A DNA stretch of 64,000 nt from Viridibacillus sp050279675 (GCF_050279675.1 NZ_JBNNUK010000001.1:372001-436000); one strand, 5' to 3'. Positions 8,393 through 18,641 are shown, counted from the stretch's first letter. Program-made: numbers and translations. Notes: a model not told the origin generated them from the letters alone.

Positions 8393-9715
8393 ATGATGAA
8401 TGTAGGGGCTAAGAAATCGATATTAAGAGGTCCGTGGGGATTATATTTATCTTTACCTATATTGTCCTGGGCATTTTATGATTTTGCGAATACTATTTTT
8501 TCATCCAATATTAATACGGTATTTTTTCCTTTTTATATGGATGAAATACTTGGAACGAATGAAGTAAAGCAACAAGTTGCCAGTACATTTATCTCCTATG
8601 CAAATGCAATAGCGAGCCTTTTCCTAGTAATATTCTCACCGCTTTTTGGCGTATGGATTGATAATACTGGACTAAAAAAGAGATTTATCGTATGGTTCGC
8701 ATCAATTTCCATAATCTTCACTTTTTTGATGGGGGTATTTAGTTACTGGGAAACTGATACTATGTTTGGTGGAGTACCCATGAGTCTGTTTTTAGTTGTT
8801 GTAAGTTTTGTTATAGCAAAATTCTTCTTTAATTCCAGCTTAGTATTCTATGATGCAATGATGCCAGATTTAGGAACGAAAGAAGAGATGCCTCTTATAT
8901 CCGGGTATGGGGTAGCTGTTGGTTATTTAGGTACGATTGTTGGTTTGTTAATCTATCCATTTGTTAGTGATGGAGATTTCCATCGTGCTTTCATTCCTAC
9001 AGCGGTATTGTATTTAATTTTTTCATTACCATTATTTTTTATTAACAAAGATAAACCACTTCCAAAGGAACAACGGAAAGTAAATTCTTTCTTATCTGGC
9101 TATAAGGAAATAATAAAAACATTTAAAGAGATGCGTGCTTATAAAGCTATTTTCACCTTTATGATTGCCTACTTCTTTTTAAATGATGCAATTGCGACAA
9201 CCATTGCGATGATGGCTGTCTATGCAACTGCAATTGTAGGTTTTTCCTCCGGGCAATTTATCATTCTTTACTTAGTATCTACTGTATCCACTATCATTGG
9301 TTCACTTGTGTTTGGATACATTACTAAAAGTGTTGGTGCGAAGAGAGCGATAACTTATGTAGCTTTGTTAATGATCGTATCCCTTATCATAGCGGTATTT
9401 GCATTAAAGCAATGGATGTTCTGGATTGCGGGAAGTATGTTTGGCATTTCCCTAGGATCTTTGTGGGTAACATCTCGAACATATATTATCGAACTTAGCC
9501 CAAAAGAAAAGCAAGGGCAGTTCTTTGGATTATTCGCTTTTTCTGGGAAGGTATCATCAATTATTGGTCCTGCTATTTACGGAACAGTTACTTTGCTACT
9601 AAAGGACTATGGGACGCTTGCTAGCCGTATAGCTTTGTCAACTTTAATTGTATTAACTATAATTGGTTTGATCATCCATATAAGAGTTCGCCCAAATGTC
9701 ACTAAATCATCATAG
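8393..9715 (+). CDS. MFS transporter, UMF1/Atg22-like
   Basis: A 440-residue integral membrane protein with about 12 hydrophobic helices. The opening WAFYDFANTIFSSNI is characteristic of the UMF1 family (bacterial relatives of the vacuolar effluxer Atg22). The cytoplasmic loop between the first transporter motifs contains DNTGLKKRFI. Substrate unknown; amino-acid efflux is the usual guess for the family. GGGGGGA precedes a double ATG. It stands alone between ykwC and cheV. Confidence 0.82.
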   Translation: MMNVGAKKSILRGPWGLYLSLPILSWAFYDFANTIFSSNINTVFFPFYMDEILGTNEVKQQVASTFISYANAIASLFLVIFSPLFGVWIDNTGLKKRFIVWFASISIIFTFLMGVFSYWETDTMFGGVPMSLFLVVVSFVIAKFFFNSSLVFYDAMMPDLGTKEEMPLISGYGVAVGYLGTIVGLLIYPFVSDGDFHRAFIPTAVLYLIFSLPLFFINKDKPLPKEQRKVNSFLSGYKEIIKTFKEMRAYKAIFTFMIAYFFLNDAIATTIAMMAVYATAIVGFSSGQFIILYLVSTVSTIIGSLVFGYITKSVGAKRAITYVALLMIVSLIIAVFALKQWMFWIAGSMFGISLGSLWVTSRTYIIELSPKEKQGQFFGLFAFSGKVSSIIGPAIYGTVTLLLKDYGTLASRIALSTLIVLTIIGLIIHIRVRPNVTKSS

Positions 9716-9779
9716 GAGTAATGTACCCTTTATGTTACAATTGAAGTAAAGAAAAGTGTGACTCAAGGGAGTGAATCAA

Positions 9780-10682
9780 ATGGTAGAAAGTCATGGTATT
9801 TTGCTGGAGAGCGGGACAAACGAACTTGAAATTGTTGAGTTTGAAGTGGGTTCCAATAAATTTGGTATTAATGTTATTAAAGTAAAAGAAATTATACAAC
9901 CAATTCCGGTTACATTTATACCTCATGCCCATCCGCACGTTGAAGGAATAATTCAATTACGTGGAGAAGTATTACCAGTTGTAGATATGAAAAAAGTTTT
10001 AGGTTTATCTGGTGTTTTTAATGAGCAACAAAAATATATTGTTGCAGAATTTAATCGACAACGCGTTGTCTTCCATGTTGATAATGTAACTATGATTCAT
10101 CGTATTTCATGGAATCAAATCGAAAAGCCTACTGATATGTACCAGGGTGGTGGTTCGCAAGTCATCGGAGTAATTAAACAAGAGGATTTAATGCTGCTAC
10201 TATTGGACTTTGAGAAGATTATGGTAGATATTAACCCTGATTCGGGAATTAGTGTAGAGTCTGTAAAAAAACTAGGTGATCGTAATCGTTCAGAGAAGAA
10301 AATTGTTATAGCGGAGGATTCACCATTACTTCGCAAATTACTGCATGATACGATGCATGAAGCAGGCTATATGAATATAGAATTCTTCGAGAATGGGAAA
10401 GACGCCTTAGATTATTTACTTGCTTTAGCAGACAAAGAAAATGATGTTTCAAAGGTTGTGCAATTAGTCGTAACAGATATTGAGATGCCACAAATGGATG
10501 GTCATCATTTAACAAAACAAATTAAAACCCATCCCGTATTGTCAAAATTACCAGTTATTATCTTCTCTAGTCTAATAACAGATGATTTAAGACATAAAGG
10601 AGATCAAGTCGGGGCTGAAGACCAAATCAGCAAACCTGAGATTGCCGAGCTCATCTTAAAAATAGATCAGTATATCTTATAA
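9780..10682 (+). CDS. cheV: Chemotaxis coupling protein CheV (CheW-receiver fusion)
   Basis: CheV couples chemoreceptors to the CheA kinase and takes part in adaptation. Residues 1-155 are a CheW domain (EFEVGSNKFGINVIKVKEI). Residues 173-300 are a response-regulator receiver with the acid pair at Glu179-Asp180, phosphoacceptor Asp233 (VVTDIEMPQMDG) and Lys285 (QISKPE). The 300-residue length matches B. subtilis CheV. The ATG is preferred over the GTG three codons earlier because AAGGGAG directly abuts the GTG but is well spaced for the ATG. ykyB follows convergently, as in B. subtilis. Confidence 0.95.
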   Translation: MVESHGILLESGTNELEIVEFEVGSNKFGINVIKVKEIIQPIPVTFIPHAHPHVEGIIQLRGEVLPVVDMKKVLGLSGVFNEQQKYIVAEFNRQRVVFHVDNVTMIHRISWNQIEKPTDMYQGGGSQVIGVIKQEDLMLLLLDFEKIMVDINPDSGISVESVKKLGDRNRSEKKIVIAEDSPLLRKLLHDTMHEAGYMNIEFFENGKDALDYLLALADKENDVSKVVQLVVTDIEMPQMDGHHLTKQIKTHPVLSKLPVIIFSSLITDDLRHKGDQVGAEDQISKPEIAELILKIDQYIL

Positions 10683-10696
10683 GTATATGAATGCAT

Positions 10697-10733
10697 AAAA
10701 CCGGATACCTTACTAAATAAGGCATCCGGTTTT
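10697..10733. terminator. Terminator between cheV and ykyB
   Basis: The stem AAAACCGGATaCCTTA / TAAGGcATCCGGTTTT is near-perfect and has T tracts on both strands. Confidence 0.85.
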
Positions 10734-10749
10734 ATCATTATAATAGCGT

Positions 10750-11205
10750 CTAGTGTCCGTAAAAATAACTTGTATTATTAACTAAAGGCTTCTTTTTAGG
10801 TTTAGAAGTACTACCCGTTTCTTTTTTGACTAATTGTTGGGTTTTTATTCCTAAATAGTCTTTTAATACATTTCTAGCTATGTTTAAGCTCATTTTACGT
10901 TGGGGATTACGATAGCTGTCATCAAGATGTCCTAGATGGGGTAATGAAGCAAAGTCATCTTTTTTGGGTAGAGTATGAAAATAGTAATCTGCGCATTGAA
11001 TGAGTACTGATGATTGTTGCTTACTAAAACGAGGATTTTTCACAAAATGTAAACCAATTTTTTTCGCTCTGCTGTCAAGAATCATTTTCTCAAGTGCAAG
11101 GCGTTTCAGCTCGTAAAGAGGTTTGTTGTCTGGTGCAGTTTTTGCGTGTCTATTTACAGTATAGATAGCAGTAGCTAGTTGTTCATCACAATATTCTCTT
11201 TGCAT
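10750..11205 (-). CDS. ykyB: YkyB-family protein
   Basis: A 151-residue protein recognisable as YkyB from its opening (a run containing QLATAIYTVNRHAK), the segment LHFVKNPRFSKQQ and its position convergent with cheV. The family is conserved in Bacillales and of unknown function. It is basic and soluble, with no membrane segment. The start ATG follows AAAGGCGGT on the minus strand. The C-terminal 25 residues (Lys/Pro/Ser-rich) look disordered. Confidence 0.85.
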   Translation of the reverse strand: MQREYCDEQLATAIYTVNRHAKTAPDNKPLYELKRLALEKMILDSRAKKIGLHFVKNPRFSKQQSSVLIQCADYYFHTLPKKDDFASLPHLGHLDDSYRNPQRKMSLNIARNVLKDYLGIKTQQLVKKETGSTSKPKKKPLVNNTSYFYGH

Positions 11206-11354
11206 AAAATACCGCCTTTCTACTTAAGTTAATGTCTGTAATTGATTGTGTTTAGAAGAAAATTCAGAGCATTCAATTTATAATATACATTATAATACCA
11301 ATATTACTCTCCGTTGTATAGAGAGACAAGAAAAATTCTAAGGATGTGCCCCAA

Positions 11355-12893
11355 ATGACTTATTTTAAAACAGCTATTATCGATATCGGCTCTAATACAA
11401 TCCGACTTGTACTTTATACGTATGATCCGCTAAGAGGCTTAAAGGAAGTAGAAAATGTTAAATCTGTAGTTCGTCTGAGAAATTATATACAAGTTGATAA
11501 TGTAATGTCTGAAGAAGGCGTACAGAAACTTGAAGAAGTATTACTTTTTTTCAGAGACATATTAAATGATTATCACATAGTTGATCTAAGAGCCATAGCT
11601 ACTGCTGCAATTCGTCAAGCACAAAATAGTTCCGAAATTATTGAGCGTATGTGGAAGAATACAGGGATAAAGATAGAGTTATTATCAGGCGAGCAGGAAG
11701 CGTATTTTGGCTATTTTGCTGTGGCCCATACATTAGAAACACCATCAGCTATAACAATCGATATTGGGGGTGGTAGTACTGAGATAACCTATTTTAAAGA
11801 TAAAGAACTACAGTCTTCTCATAGCTTTCCGTTTGGATCTGTGTCCTTAAAGCAACAATTTATCCAAGGTGACACAATGACAAATGAAGCTGGAGAAAAG
11901 ATTTATGAGTTTGCAAAAAGTAACTTTGAGACATTGCTATGGCTAAAAGGCGCTCAGTTGCCTGTTATCGGTATAGGAGGAAGTGCTCGTAACATGGCAA
12001 AGCTAGATCAACGAAAAAAGGATTATCCTATTTCAGGTATCCACCAATATGAGATGACGAAAGAGGATTTCACAAATATTAGCAACGAAGTAACAGCTTT
12101 GACATACGAAGAATTAAACCAACTTGATGGACTTTCAAGTGATCGTGCAGATATTATTGCACCCGTGATCATAGTATTTCAAGCGTTGATGGATATTGTG
12201 GGTAGTGAGACATTTCAATTTAGTAGAAAAGGATTACGTGAAGGTCTTGTTATTGATCGCATATTAAAGGACAATCCAACAGCTTTTAACAAATACAATG
12301 TTTTTGAGAGGAGTACAAAATTTTTAGCTGCAGAATTTGATAAACCTTTAGAAAAGACAGCTCATTTTGTACAACTAACGGAAATGGCCTATTTTGAAGT
12401 TTGTAAAATAGGGGCATTTTTGTATAATGCAGAAGATTTACATATGTTGAAGCAGGCCGCTAGATTGTTTCATATAGGCGAGTACATTGAAGTTGATGCT
12501 GCTAGTCAACATACATTTTACTTACTGTCAAATCGCTCAATTGATGGGATAAGCCATGGTCAGCGTGTGCGTTTAGCGTTAATTGCTTCATACAAGAACA
12601 GAGATGATTTCAGCCGTTATTCGGAACCATTTATGGAGTGGTTTTCGAAGGACGAGTTTAAAAAAATGCGTGACATCGGCGCATTACTTAAATTTGTATA
12701 TGCATTAGATGCCTCGAAAAGAAATATTGTCGAATCGATTGAAATAGAACAATCAGGTGATGATGTAAAACTGAAGATTTACACAAAAGGTAATGCTATG
12801 GCTGAGATGTATCAAGCTAACCGCCAAAAGAAGCATTTAAATCGAATTTTTAAAGGGGAAGTATCCATACACTTTATAGAAAAGGAAGGATAG
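11355..12893 (+). CDS. ppx: Exopolyphosphatase (Ppx/GppA family)
   Basis: Hydrolyses terminal phosphates of inorganic polyphosphate, or possibly pppGpp. The actin-like ATPase fold shows phosphate-binding loops DIGSNTIRLV near the N-terminus and DIGGGSTEI around residue 135. A long C-terminal region (from about residue 310) matches the HD-like helical extension of long Ppx proteins. The 512-residue length is normal. The ATG is chosen over the GTG three codons upstream, which overlaps the AAGGATG ribosome site. It lies four bases from ppk, so synthesis and breakdown of polyphosphate are co-transcribed. Confidence 0.92.
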   Translation: MTYFKTAIIDIGSNTIRLVLYTYDPLRGLKEVENVKSVVRLRNYIQVDNVMSEEGVQKLEEVLLFFRDILNDYHIVDLRAIATAAIRQAQNSSEIIERMWKNTGIKIELLSGEQEAYFGYFAVAHTLETPSAITIDIGGGSTEITYFKDKELQSSHSFPFGSVSLKQQFIQGDTMTNEAGEKIYEFAKSNFETLLWLKGAQLPVIGIGGSARNMAKLDQRKKDYPISGIHQYEMTKEDFTNISNEVTALTYEELNQLDGLSSDRADIIAPVIIVFQALMDIVGSETFQFSRKGLREGLVIDRILKDNPTAFNKYNVFERSTKFLAAEFDKPLEKTAHFVQLTEMAYFEVCKIGAFLYNAEDLHMLKQAARLFHIGEYIEVDAASQHTFYLLSNRSIDGISHGQRVRLALIASYKNRDDFSRYSEPFMEWFSKDEFKKMRDIGALLKFVYALDASKRNIVESIEIEQSGDDVKLKIYTKGNAMAEMYQANRQKKHLNRIFKGEVSIHFIEKEG

Positions 12894-12896
12894 ATA

Positions 12897-15008
12897 ATGG
12901 AATTAGTCCAAGTTAAGCATACAGAAATTACAAAACCAGAATACTACAACAACCGTGAGTTAAGTTGGCTAGCATTCAATGAACGCGTGTTACAGGAAGC
13001 GGAGGATGCACAAAACCCATTACTTGAGAGATTGAAATTTTTAGCGATATTCAGTTCGAATTTGGACGAGTTTTTCATGGTACGTGTAGCAGGGTTACAA
13101 GATCAGGTGAAAGCTGGATTTCATAAACCGGAGAATAAATCAGGTTTAACACCAAAGGAACAATTAGCTCGAATTTCTGAGAAGACCCAAGCGCTTGTTT
13201 CAAGACAAACAGCGATTTACAAAAAATTAATGAAACAACTATTACCAAAAGAGAATGTTTATACGCGCAAAATAACAGAGCTGAATGAAGAACAAACTAA
13301 TTTTATCAATGAATATTTCGAAGAAACGATTTTTCCAGTGTTAACACCTGTAGCAGTTGATGCATATCGCCCTTTTCCAACATTAATCAGTAAAACTTTA
13401 AATATGATAATACTTTTGGAACAAGACAATGTAGAACCAGAGTTCTGTGAAAAAGTAGCAGTTGTACAGGTTCCATCTGTCTTAGAACGTTTTATTCAAG
13501 TACCATCTAAAGGGAATGAGATCTCAGTGGTACTTCTTGAAGATATAATTAGTGCAAACATAAATAAATTATTTTATGGTTATCATGTTAAATCTGTACA
13601 GTCTTTCCGTCTAACACGTAATGCAGATTTAACTATTCATGAAGAAGGTGCACGTGATTTACTTTTAGAGATTGAAAAAGAATTGAAAAAGCGTAAATGG
13701 GGTGCTCTTACTCGTCTAGAAGTTCGTACAGGAGAAATGGATAAAGGCGTACTACAATTTCTGCTGAACGAATTAGAAGACTGGGAAGCGGAAGTGTATA
13801 GCGTAGATTGTCCACTAGATTTAACATTTCTGTTTTCGTTTGTAAAATTTGTGGGTGAAGGCAGAAAGCATTTAGAATATGAAAGTTTCATTCCACAGCC
13901 ACCACAAGATTTAGGGTCGGATGAAAATATTTTTGAGAAAGCGTTAACTCAGGATATATTCTTTAATCATCCATATGAATCTTTTACACCTATCGTGGAA
14001 TTTGTAACAGAAGCAGCAAATGATCCAAGTGTTTTAGCCATTAAGCAAACATTATACCGTGTCAGCGGGAATTCACCAGTAATTCAAGCATTAAAGCTCG
14101 CTGCTGAAAATGGCAAGCAAGTAACAGTTCTAGTAGAGTTAAAAGCACGATTTGATGAAGAAAATAATGTGCACTGGGCAAAAGAACTAGAACAATCAGG
14201 TTGTTTAGTTATTTATGGCATGCATAATTTAAAAACACATTCTAAAATCACGCTAGTCGTTAGAAGAAGACAAAGTAAAATAGAGCGTTTTGTCCATTTA
14301 GGTACAGGGAATTATAACGATGCAACTGCGAAAATTTATACGGATATGGGGATTATTACGACAAAAAAGAAATTTGGAATAGATGCGACGAACTTTTTTA
14401 ATTTCTTAAGTGGATATACGGAGAAGCCAAACTTCCATCATATTGTGGTGTCACCTAATGATATAAGAGTTGAATTTATTAAATTAATTGATGACGAAAT
14501 CAATTATCATTTGAAGTACGGTAAAGGACATTTACGTGCGAAAATGAATTCATTAACGGATAAAGAATTGATTATGAAAATGTATGAAGCTTCAATTGCC
14601 GGAGTGAAAGTAGATTTAATTATCCGCGGGATTTGTTGTTTGCGCCCGGGTATTAAAGGGATTAGTGAAAATATTACAGTGATAAGTATCGTTGGCCGTT
14701 TTCTTGAACACGCACGTATATATTGGTTCCATCATAATGGAGAAAACAAATTATTTTTATCTTCAGCCGATATGATGACAAGAAATATGATCAAACGTGT
14801 GGAAATTCTATTCCCAATTTTTGATACTGAAATAAAAAAACGTATTATGAAATCTATGAAGACTCAGTTCCGTGATAATGTGAAGGCGCGCATTCAAGAT
14901 GAGAATGGTGTTTACTATTATAGCGAGAAAAAAGACGGAGATAAATGTATAAACAGTCAGGAAATCTTCTTAAAAGAAGCATACCGTGTCCTAATAGATG
15001 AAGAATAA
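12897..15008 (+). CDS. ppk: Polyphosphate kinase 1
   Basis: Makes polyphosphate from ATP reversibly, at the membrane or in the cytosol. The 703 residues span the N-terminal helical domain (YYNNRELSWLAFNERVL), the head domain and two phospholipase-D-like C-terminal domains. His448 in NLKTHSKITLVVRR is the autophosphorylated histidine by family alignment. FVHLGTGNYND and RFLEHARIYWF are the other conserved active-site segments. Start ATG with GGAAGGATAG just upstream. Second gene of the ppx-ppk operon. I see no Pho-box-like repeat upstream of ppx. Confidence 0.95.
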   Translation: MELVQVKHTEITKPEYYNNRELSWLAFNERVLQEAEDAQNPLLERLKFLAIFSSNLDEFFMVRVAGLQDQVKAGFHKPENKSGLTPKEQLARISEKTQALVSRQTAIYKKLMKQLLPKENVYTRKITELNEEQTNFINEYFEETIFPVLTPVAVDAYRPFPTLISKTLNMIILLEQDNVEPEFCEKVAVVQVPSVLERFIQVPSKGNEISVVLLEDIISANINKLFYGYHVKSVQSFRLTRNADLTIHEEGARDLLLEIEKELKKRKWGALTRLEVRTGEMDKGVLQFLLNELEDWEAEVYSVDCPLDLTFLFSFVKFVGEGRKHLEYESFIPQPPQDLGSDENIFEKALTQDIFFNHPYESFTPIVEFVTEAANDPSVLAIKQTLYRVSGNSPVIQALKLAAENGKQVTVLVELKARFDEENNVHWAKELEQSGCLVIYGMHNLKTHSKITLVVRRRQSKIERFVHLGTGNYNDATAKIYTDMGIITTKKKFGIDATNFFNFLSGYTEKPNFHHIVVSPNDIRVEFIKLIDDEINYHLKYGKGHLRAKMNSLTDKELIMKMYEASIAGVKVDLIIRGICCLRPGIKGISENITVISIVGRFLEHARIYWFHHNGENKLFLSSADMMTRNMIKRVEILFPIFDTEIKKRIMKSMKTQFRDNVKARIQDENGVYYYSEKKDGDKCINSQEIFLKEAYRVLIDEE

Positions 15009-15025
15009 AACAATAATATATAAAC

Positions 15026-15057
15026 GAAGACTTTTGGTAATATGACGAAAGTCTTCT
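15026..15057 (+). terminator. Hairpin after ppk, weak terminator
   Basis: A perfect 9-bp stem GAAGACTTT / AAAGTCTTC, but the following bases (TCGCCTTTA) are not a clear T run. Confidence 0.4.
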
Positions 15058-15215
15058 CGCCTTTATTGGAAAATAATGTGTGGAATATACTTTTATCTAA
15101 TTCAATATAAATAATATGCCAAAAGATACAAAAGAATAAATAAAATTGTATTCAATCGAATAAAAATCAATTATGATAATACATAGTAGACTACTTCTGT
15201 TAATGGAGGCATTAT

Positions 15216-17243
15216 ATGTATAATTCATCATTGAGTCCTCAACAATATCTAGATTTTATACAAAAGTTTTCGAGATTGTATCCTGAATCCATGACAATGT
15301 TAATAGAACAAGATTCAAACAATCAATACTGGATTACATACGTTAATAAATCGCTTAAAACTTTTTTTGAACATACATTTGAACATAAAGTGCTTGCATC
15401 ATCTTTTTTCACACTTCAATTGGGAACTAATTTAGAAGATTTCCTATTACAAACAGGTGAAGTGATAGAACCATATACTAAGCAGATAATAATAAGAAAG
15501 AAAACGATACAACATACCTTTAATGTTGGAGTGATTGCAGATACAACGACACAACACAAAGTAATTTGTTTGACATTAACTAAAGTAGTTAGCAATGAAT
15601 CATATTGTTCGCTAATGGATCACAATTTAGATCCGGTCTTTACGATTAATCAATTTGGGCAAATTATTAAAAGTAATCAAGCAGCAACTTCTATATTTGG
15701 ATATAAACAAGATGATTTTTTAAAACTGCCATATTTAGAACTTGTATCTAAGCAAGATAAGTTAAAACTGGTGAAATTGATAGAGCAAACACTAGAGCAA
15801 AAGCAACCTATAGAATTAAACGAATGTAGTATTAAAAATGTCGAGGGTAGAACAATAATGGTATACGTAAAAAGTATCCCAATTATTGAATATAATGAAG
15901 TAAAAGAAGTACAACTAATATTGCGCGATATCTCAAGGTATGGTGAATCGGGAAAGACGGATTTCTACTTGTCTTATCACGATCAATTAACAGATATTTG
16001 GAATAAACGTGCACTACAGGTGCATTTTAAAGAAGAAGAGAGAATTGCCAAGTGTCGGGGTCATCAGATGGCGATAATACTATTAGATTTGGATCGGTTT
16101 AAAAAGATCAACGACTCTATTGGCTTCAATAAAGGAGATGAGTTGTTAAAGAAAGTTGTGCAAAGACTTTCTACTCTGTCAGATGCTAATAGCCAAATCT
16201 ATAGACAAAATGGTGATGATTTTATCTTTCTTCTACAACAATCGGATGTCGAAAAAACAGAATATTTTGCCGAGAAAGTATTAGCCTTATTTAAAAAGCC
16301 ATTTTGTATAGATGAGCTAGAGTTGAATATTTCAGGTTCTATAGGGGGTGTTATGTACCCAACCGATGGAGCGGAATTAGATGATTTACTAAAAAAGGCA
16401 GGTCAAGCACTAAGATACGTAAAAGAGAGAGTACCTTCAACATTTCGTTTTTATCATAGTAAAATGCTTGATACCTCTAATAATGGAGCAGTGATGGAAT
16501 CTCATCTTAGACGTGCAATCGAAAAAAACGAATTATCGATTCATTATCAACCCCAAGTGGATCTAGATACTGGGAAAATAAACAGTTTTGAAGCATTACT
16601 GAGATGGAATAATCCAAAGTTTGGTTCAGTTCCCCCAAGTGTATTCATTCCTATTGCAGAAGATTCTGGTCTCATATTAGAAATAGGTGATTGGGTTCTA
16701 AATCAAGTTTGTATTCAGTTAAAAGAATGGCAAATTAACGGATTTATAGATGTGCGAATTGCAGTTAATATCTCATCCAAGCAATTTAAGCAAGAAGCTT
16801 TCGCTAATGCCATTAAAAAATATATTTACAAATATGAATTGAACCCGCAATCTTTAGAACTTGAAATTACCGAAAGTTCAATGACAAATATCCATGAAAC
16901 CCTTGCAATTTTACAAGAATTAAAGAAAATGGGAGTTATTATTTCTATTGATGATTTTGGGACAGGATATTCTTCTCTTAGCTATTTAAAAAAATACCCA
17001 ATTGATATTATTAAAATCGATCAATCTTTCATTAAGGAAATTGAACAAGATGAAAAGGATGAAGCAATAGCGAAAACAATTATACATCTTGCACATAGTT
17101 TAGGTATGAAAGTAATTGCTGAAGGTGTCGAGAAAAAAGATCATGTAGAAATTTTAAAAGAAGTAAAGTGTGAAAAGGCACAAGGGTACTATTTTAGCCG
17201 ACCAGTCCCGATTGAAAGTATTATCGAAATGTATTTTTGTTAG
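15216..17243 (+). CDS. PAS-GGDEF-EAL protein, probable c-di-GMP phosphodiesterase
   Basis: A 675-residue c-di-GMP turnover protein without membrane helices. An uncharacterised N-terminal region (1-125) is followed by a PAS domain (133-240), a GGDEF domain (250-410) and an EAL domain (425-668). The diguanylate cyclase signature is degenerate, NGDDF at 332-336 instead of GGDEF, which suggests loss of cyclase activity. The EAL motif is intact (EAL at 459-461), with DDFGTGYSSL and KIDQSF also present, so hydrolysis of c-di-GMP is the likely activity. ATG start after GGAGG. Monocistronic with a terminator. Confidence 0.9.
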   Translation: MYNSSLSPQQYLDFIQKFSRLYPESMTMLIEQDSNNQYWITYVNKSLKTFFEHTFEHKVLASSFFTLQLGTNLEDFLLQTGEVIEPYTKQIIIRKKTIQHTFNVGVIADTTTQHKVICLTLTKVVSNESYCSLMDHNLDPVFTINQFGQIIKSNQAATSIFGYKQDDFLKLPYLELVSKQDKLKLVKLIEQTLEQKQPIELNECSIKNVEGRTIMVYVKSIPIIEYNEVKEVQLILRDISRYGESGKTDFYLSYHDQLTDIWNKRALQVHFKEEERIAKCRGHQMAIILLDLDRFKKINDSIGFNKGDELLKKVVQRLSTLSDANSQIYRQNGDDFIFLLQQSDVEKTEYFAEKVLALFKKPFCIDELELNISGSIGGVMYPTDGAELDDLLKKAGQALRYVKERVPSTFRFYHSKMLDTSNNGAVMESHLRRAIEKNELSIHYQPQVDLDTGKINSFEALLRWNNPKFGSVPPSVFIPIAEDSGLILEIGDWVLNQVCIQLKEWQINGFIDVRIAVNISSKQFKQEAFANAIKKYIYKYELNPQSLELEITESSMTNIHETLAILQELKKMGVIISIDDFGTGYSSLSYLKKYPIDIIKIDQSFIKEIEQDEKDEAIAKTIIHLAHSLGMKVIAEGVEKKDHVEILKEVKCEKAQGYYFSRPVPIESIIEMYFC

Positions 17244-17256
17244 ACATAATAAATGC

Positions 17257-17296
17257 AAACCTTAATGAGCTAGCTATCATTGAGGTTTTTATTTTT
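17257..17296 (+). terminator. Terminator after the EAL-protein gene
   Basis: The stem AAACCTTAATGA / TCATTGAGGTTT with an 8-base loop, then a T-rich tract. Confidence 0.8.
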
Positions 17297-17371
17297 ACCC
17301 CTAATTAAAGACAGCAATTCCGAAGTATGGTAAAATTATGAATGAATATTCATTCAAAGGGGGAATCGTAA

Positions 17372-18139
17372 TTGTTAAAGGGGAAAACAATTATTATCAC
17401 AGGCGGTTCAAATGGAATGGGGAAATACATGGCGAAAACGTTTGTAGAAGAAGGTGCAAACGTTGTCATTACAGGTCGTGATTTAGAGCGTCTAAAAAAC
17501 GCAAAAGATGAAATTTCAAGAGACGGGAACAATATTGCTATCTTCCAAATGGATGTAAGGCAACCTGAACATGTTACTGGAATGTTAAATTATGCGGTAG
17601 ATACCTTTGGGCAAGTAGACGGTCTAGTAAATAATGCTGCAGGAAACTTCATCGTTCGTGCTGAGGATTTATCACCTAATGGATGGAAATCCGTTATTGA
17701 TATCGTACTAAACGGTACATTTTATTGTTCAAAAGAAGTAGGGAAGTACTGGATGGAGAACAAAATAAACGGTGCCATTCTTAATATGGTCGCAACCTAT
17801 GCTTGGGACGCTGGTCCAGGAGTTGCCCATTCAGCAGCAGCAAAAGCTGGAGTACTGTCTTTAACTAGAACACTAGCGGTGGAATGGGGAAGACAATATG
17901 GTATCAGAGTTAATGCGATTGCTCCGGGACCAATTGAAAGAACTGGCGGTGCTGATAAGTTATGGCAATCTGAAGAAGCAGCGAAACGCACATTACAGTC
18001 TGTGCCACTTGGTCGATTAGGAAAACCAGAAGAAATTGCTGATTTAGCAACGTTTATGATGTCAGATAAGGCAGCTTATATGAATGGCGAAGTGGTCACC
18101 CTTGATGGTGGACAACACTTAAATCAGTATCCATTCTAG
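17372..18139 (+). CDS. fadH: 2,4-dienoyl-CoA reductase-like SDR (FadH/YkuF type)
   Basis: A 255-residue short-chain dehydrogenase, probably NADPH-dependent reduction of 2,4-dienoyl-CoA in unsaturated fatty-acid oxidation. The cofactor motif TGGSNGMGKYMA and the NNAAGNF segment are present. At the usual YxxxK site it reads HSAAAKAGV, lacking the Tyr, which is the normal pattern of dienoyl-CoA reductases. NAIAPGPIERTGG follows. The start is TTG with AAGGGGGAA seven bases upstream; there is no nearby ATG in frame. Position between an EAL-protein gene and darB/ccpC resembles B. subtilis ykuF. Confidence 0.85.
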   Translation: MLKGKTIIITGGSNGMGKYMAKTFVEEGANVVITGRDLERLKNAKDEISRDGNNIAIFQMDVRQPEHVTGMLNYAVDTFGQVDGLVNNAAGNFIVRAEDLSPNGWKSVIDIVLNGTFYCSKEVGKYWMENKINGAILNMVATYAWDAGPGVAHSAAAKAGVLSLTRTLAVEWGRQYGIRVNAIAPGPIERTGGADKLWQSEEAAKRTLQSVPLGRLGKPEEIADLATFMMSDKAAYMNGEVVTLDGGQHLNQYPF

Positions 18140-18199
18140 AGACTAAAATAGCCAAGTAATGCACATACTTAGCGAAACAAGTATGGAGGAAGTGACGCT

Positions 18200-18442
18200 A
18201 TGGATATGTGGACTTGGCCGTTAATGGCAGTAATATTAATTATTTGCGGTATCGGGTATGCTTATACGAGACGTATTGCGAAAATGGAGCAACAAGCTGT
18301 TCATAATAATGATCAACCGGTTAGTCAAGCTGTTAAAGATAATCCAACGATGTTTAATCCAATTATTTGGATTTATGGCTTAGCATTTGTTTTTATATTC
18401 ATTGTAATTTTTTACAATATCGTGAAATACAAATGGATATAA
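18200..18442 (+). CDS. Small two-helix membrane protein, unknown
   Basis: An 80-residue protein with one hydrophobic helix at each end (about residues 6-22 and 56-76) and a polar middle with a basic stretch (YTRRIAKMEQQ). I do not recognise the family. The ribosome site GGAGGAAGTG is strong and well spaced. It follows fadH by 60 bases and ends at a strong terminator, so it may be co-transcribed with fadH. Confidence 0.7.
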   Translation: MDMWTWPLMAVILIICGIGYAYTRRIAKMEQQAVHNNDQPVSQAVKDNPTMFNPIIWIYGLAFVFIFIVIFYNIVKYKWI

Positions 18443-18443
18443 A

Positions 18444-18487
18444 GGTGTGAAGAGGGGTTGTTAGTAATTCCTCTTCACACTTTTTTA
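18444..18487 (+). terminator. Strong terminator
   Basis: The stem GTGTGAAGAGG / CCTCTTCACAC followed by seven T. Confidence 0.92.
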
Positions 18488-18641
18488 TTGTTACCGTTAC
18501 ATAAAAATTCATTTTAGCGAATTTATATTATGTTTTTTTAAAAATTTATTTGTAGAAATGGAAATTTTATGAGGGACTGTGATATGATTAATAAGTATTT
18601 TGCTGTTCTAAAACGAGGAACAGAAAAAGGAGTAGAATACT

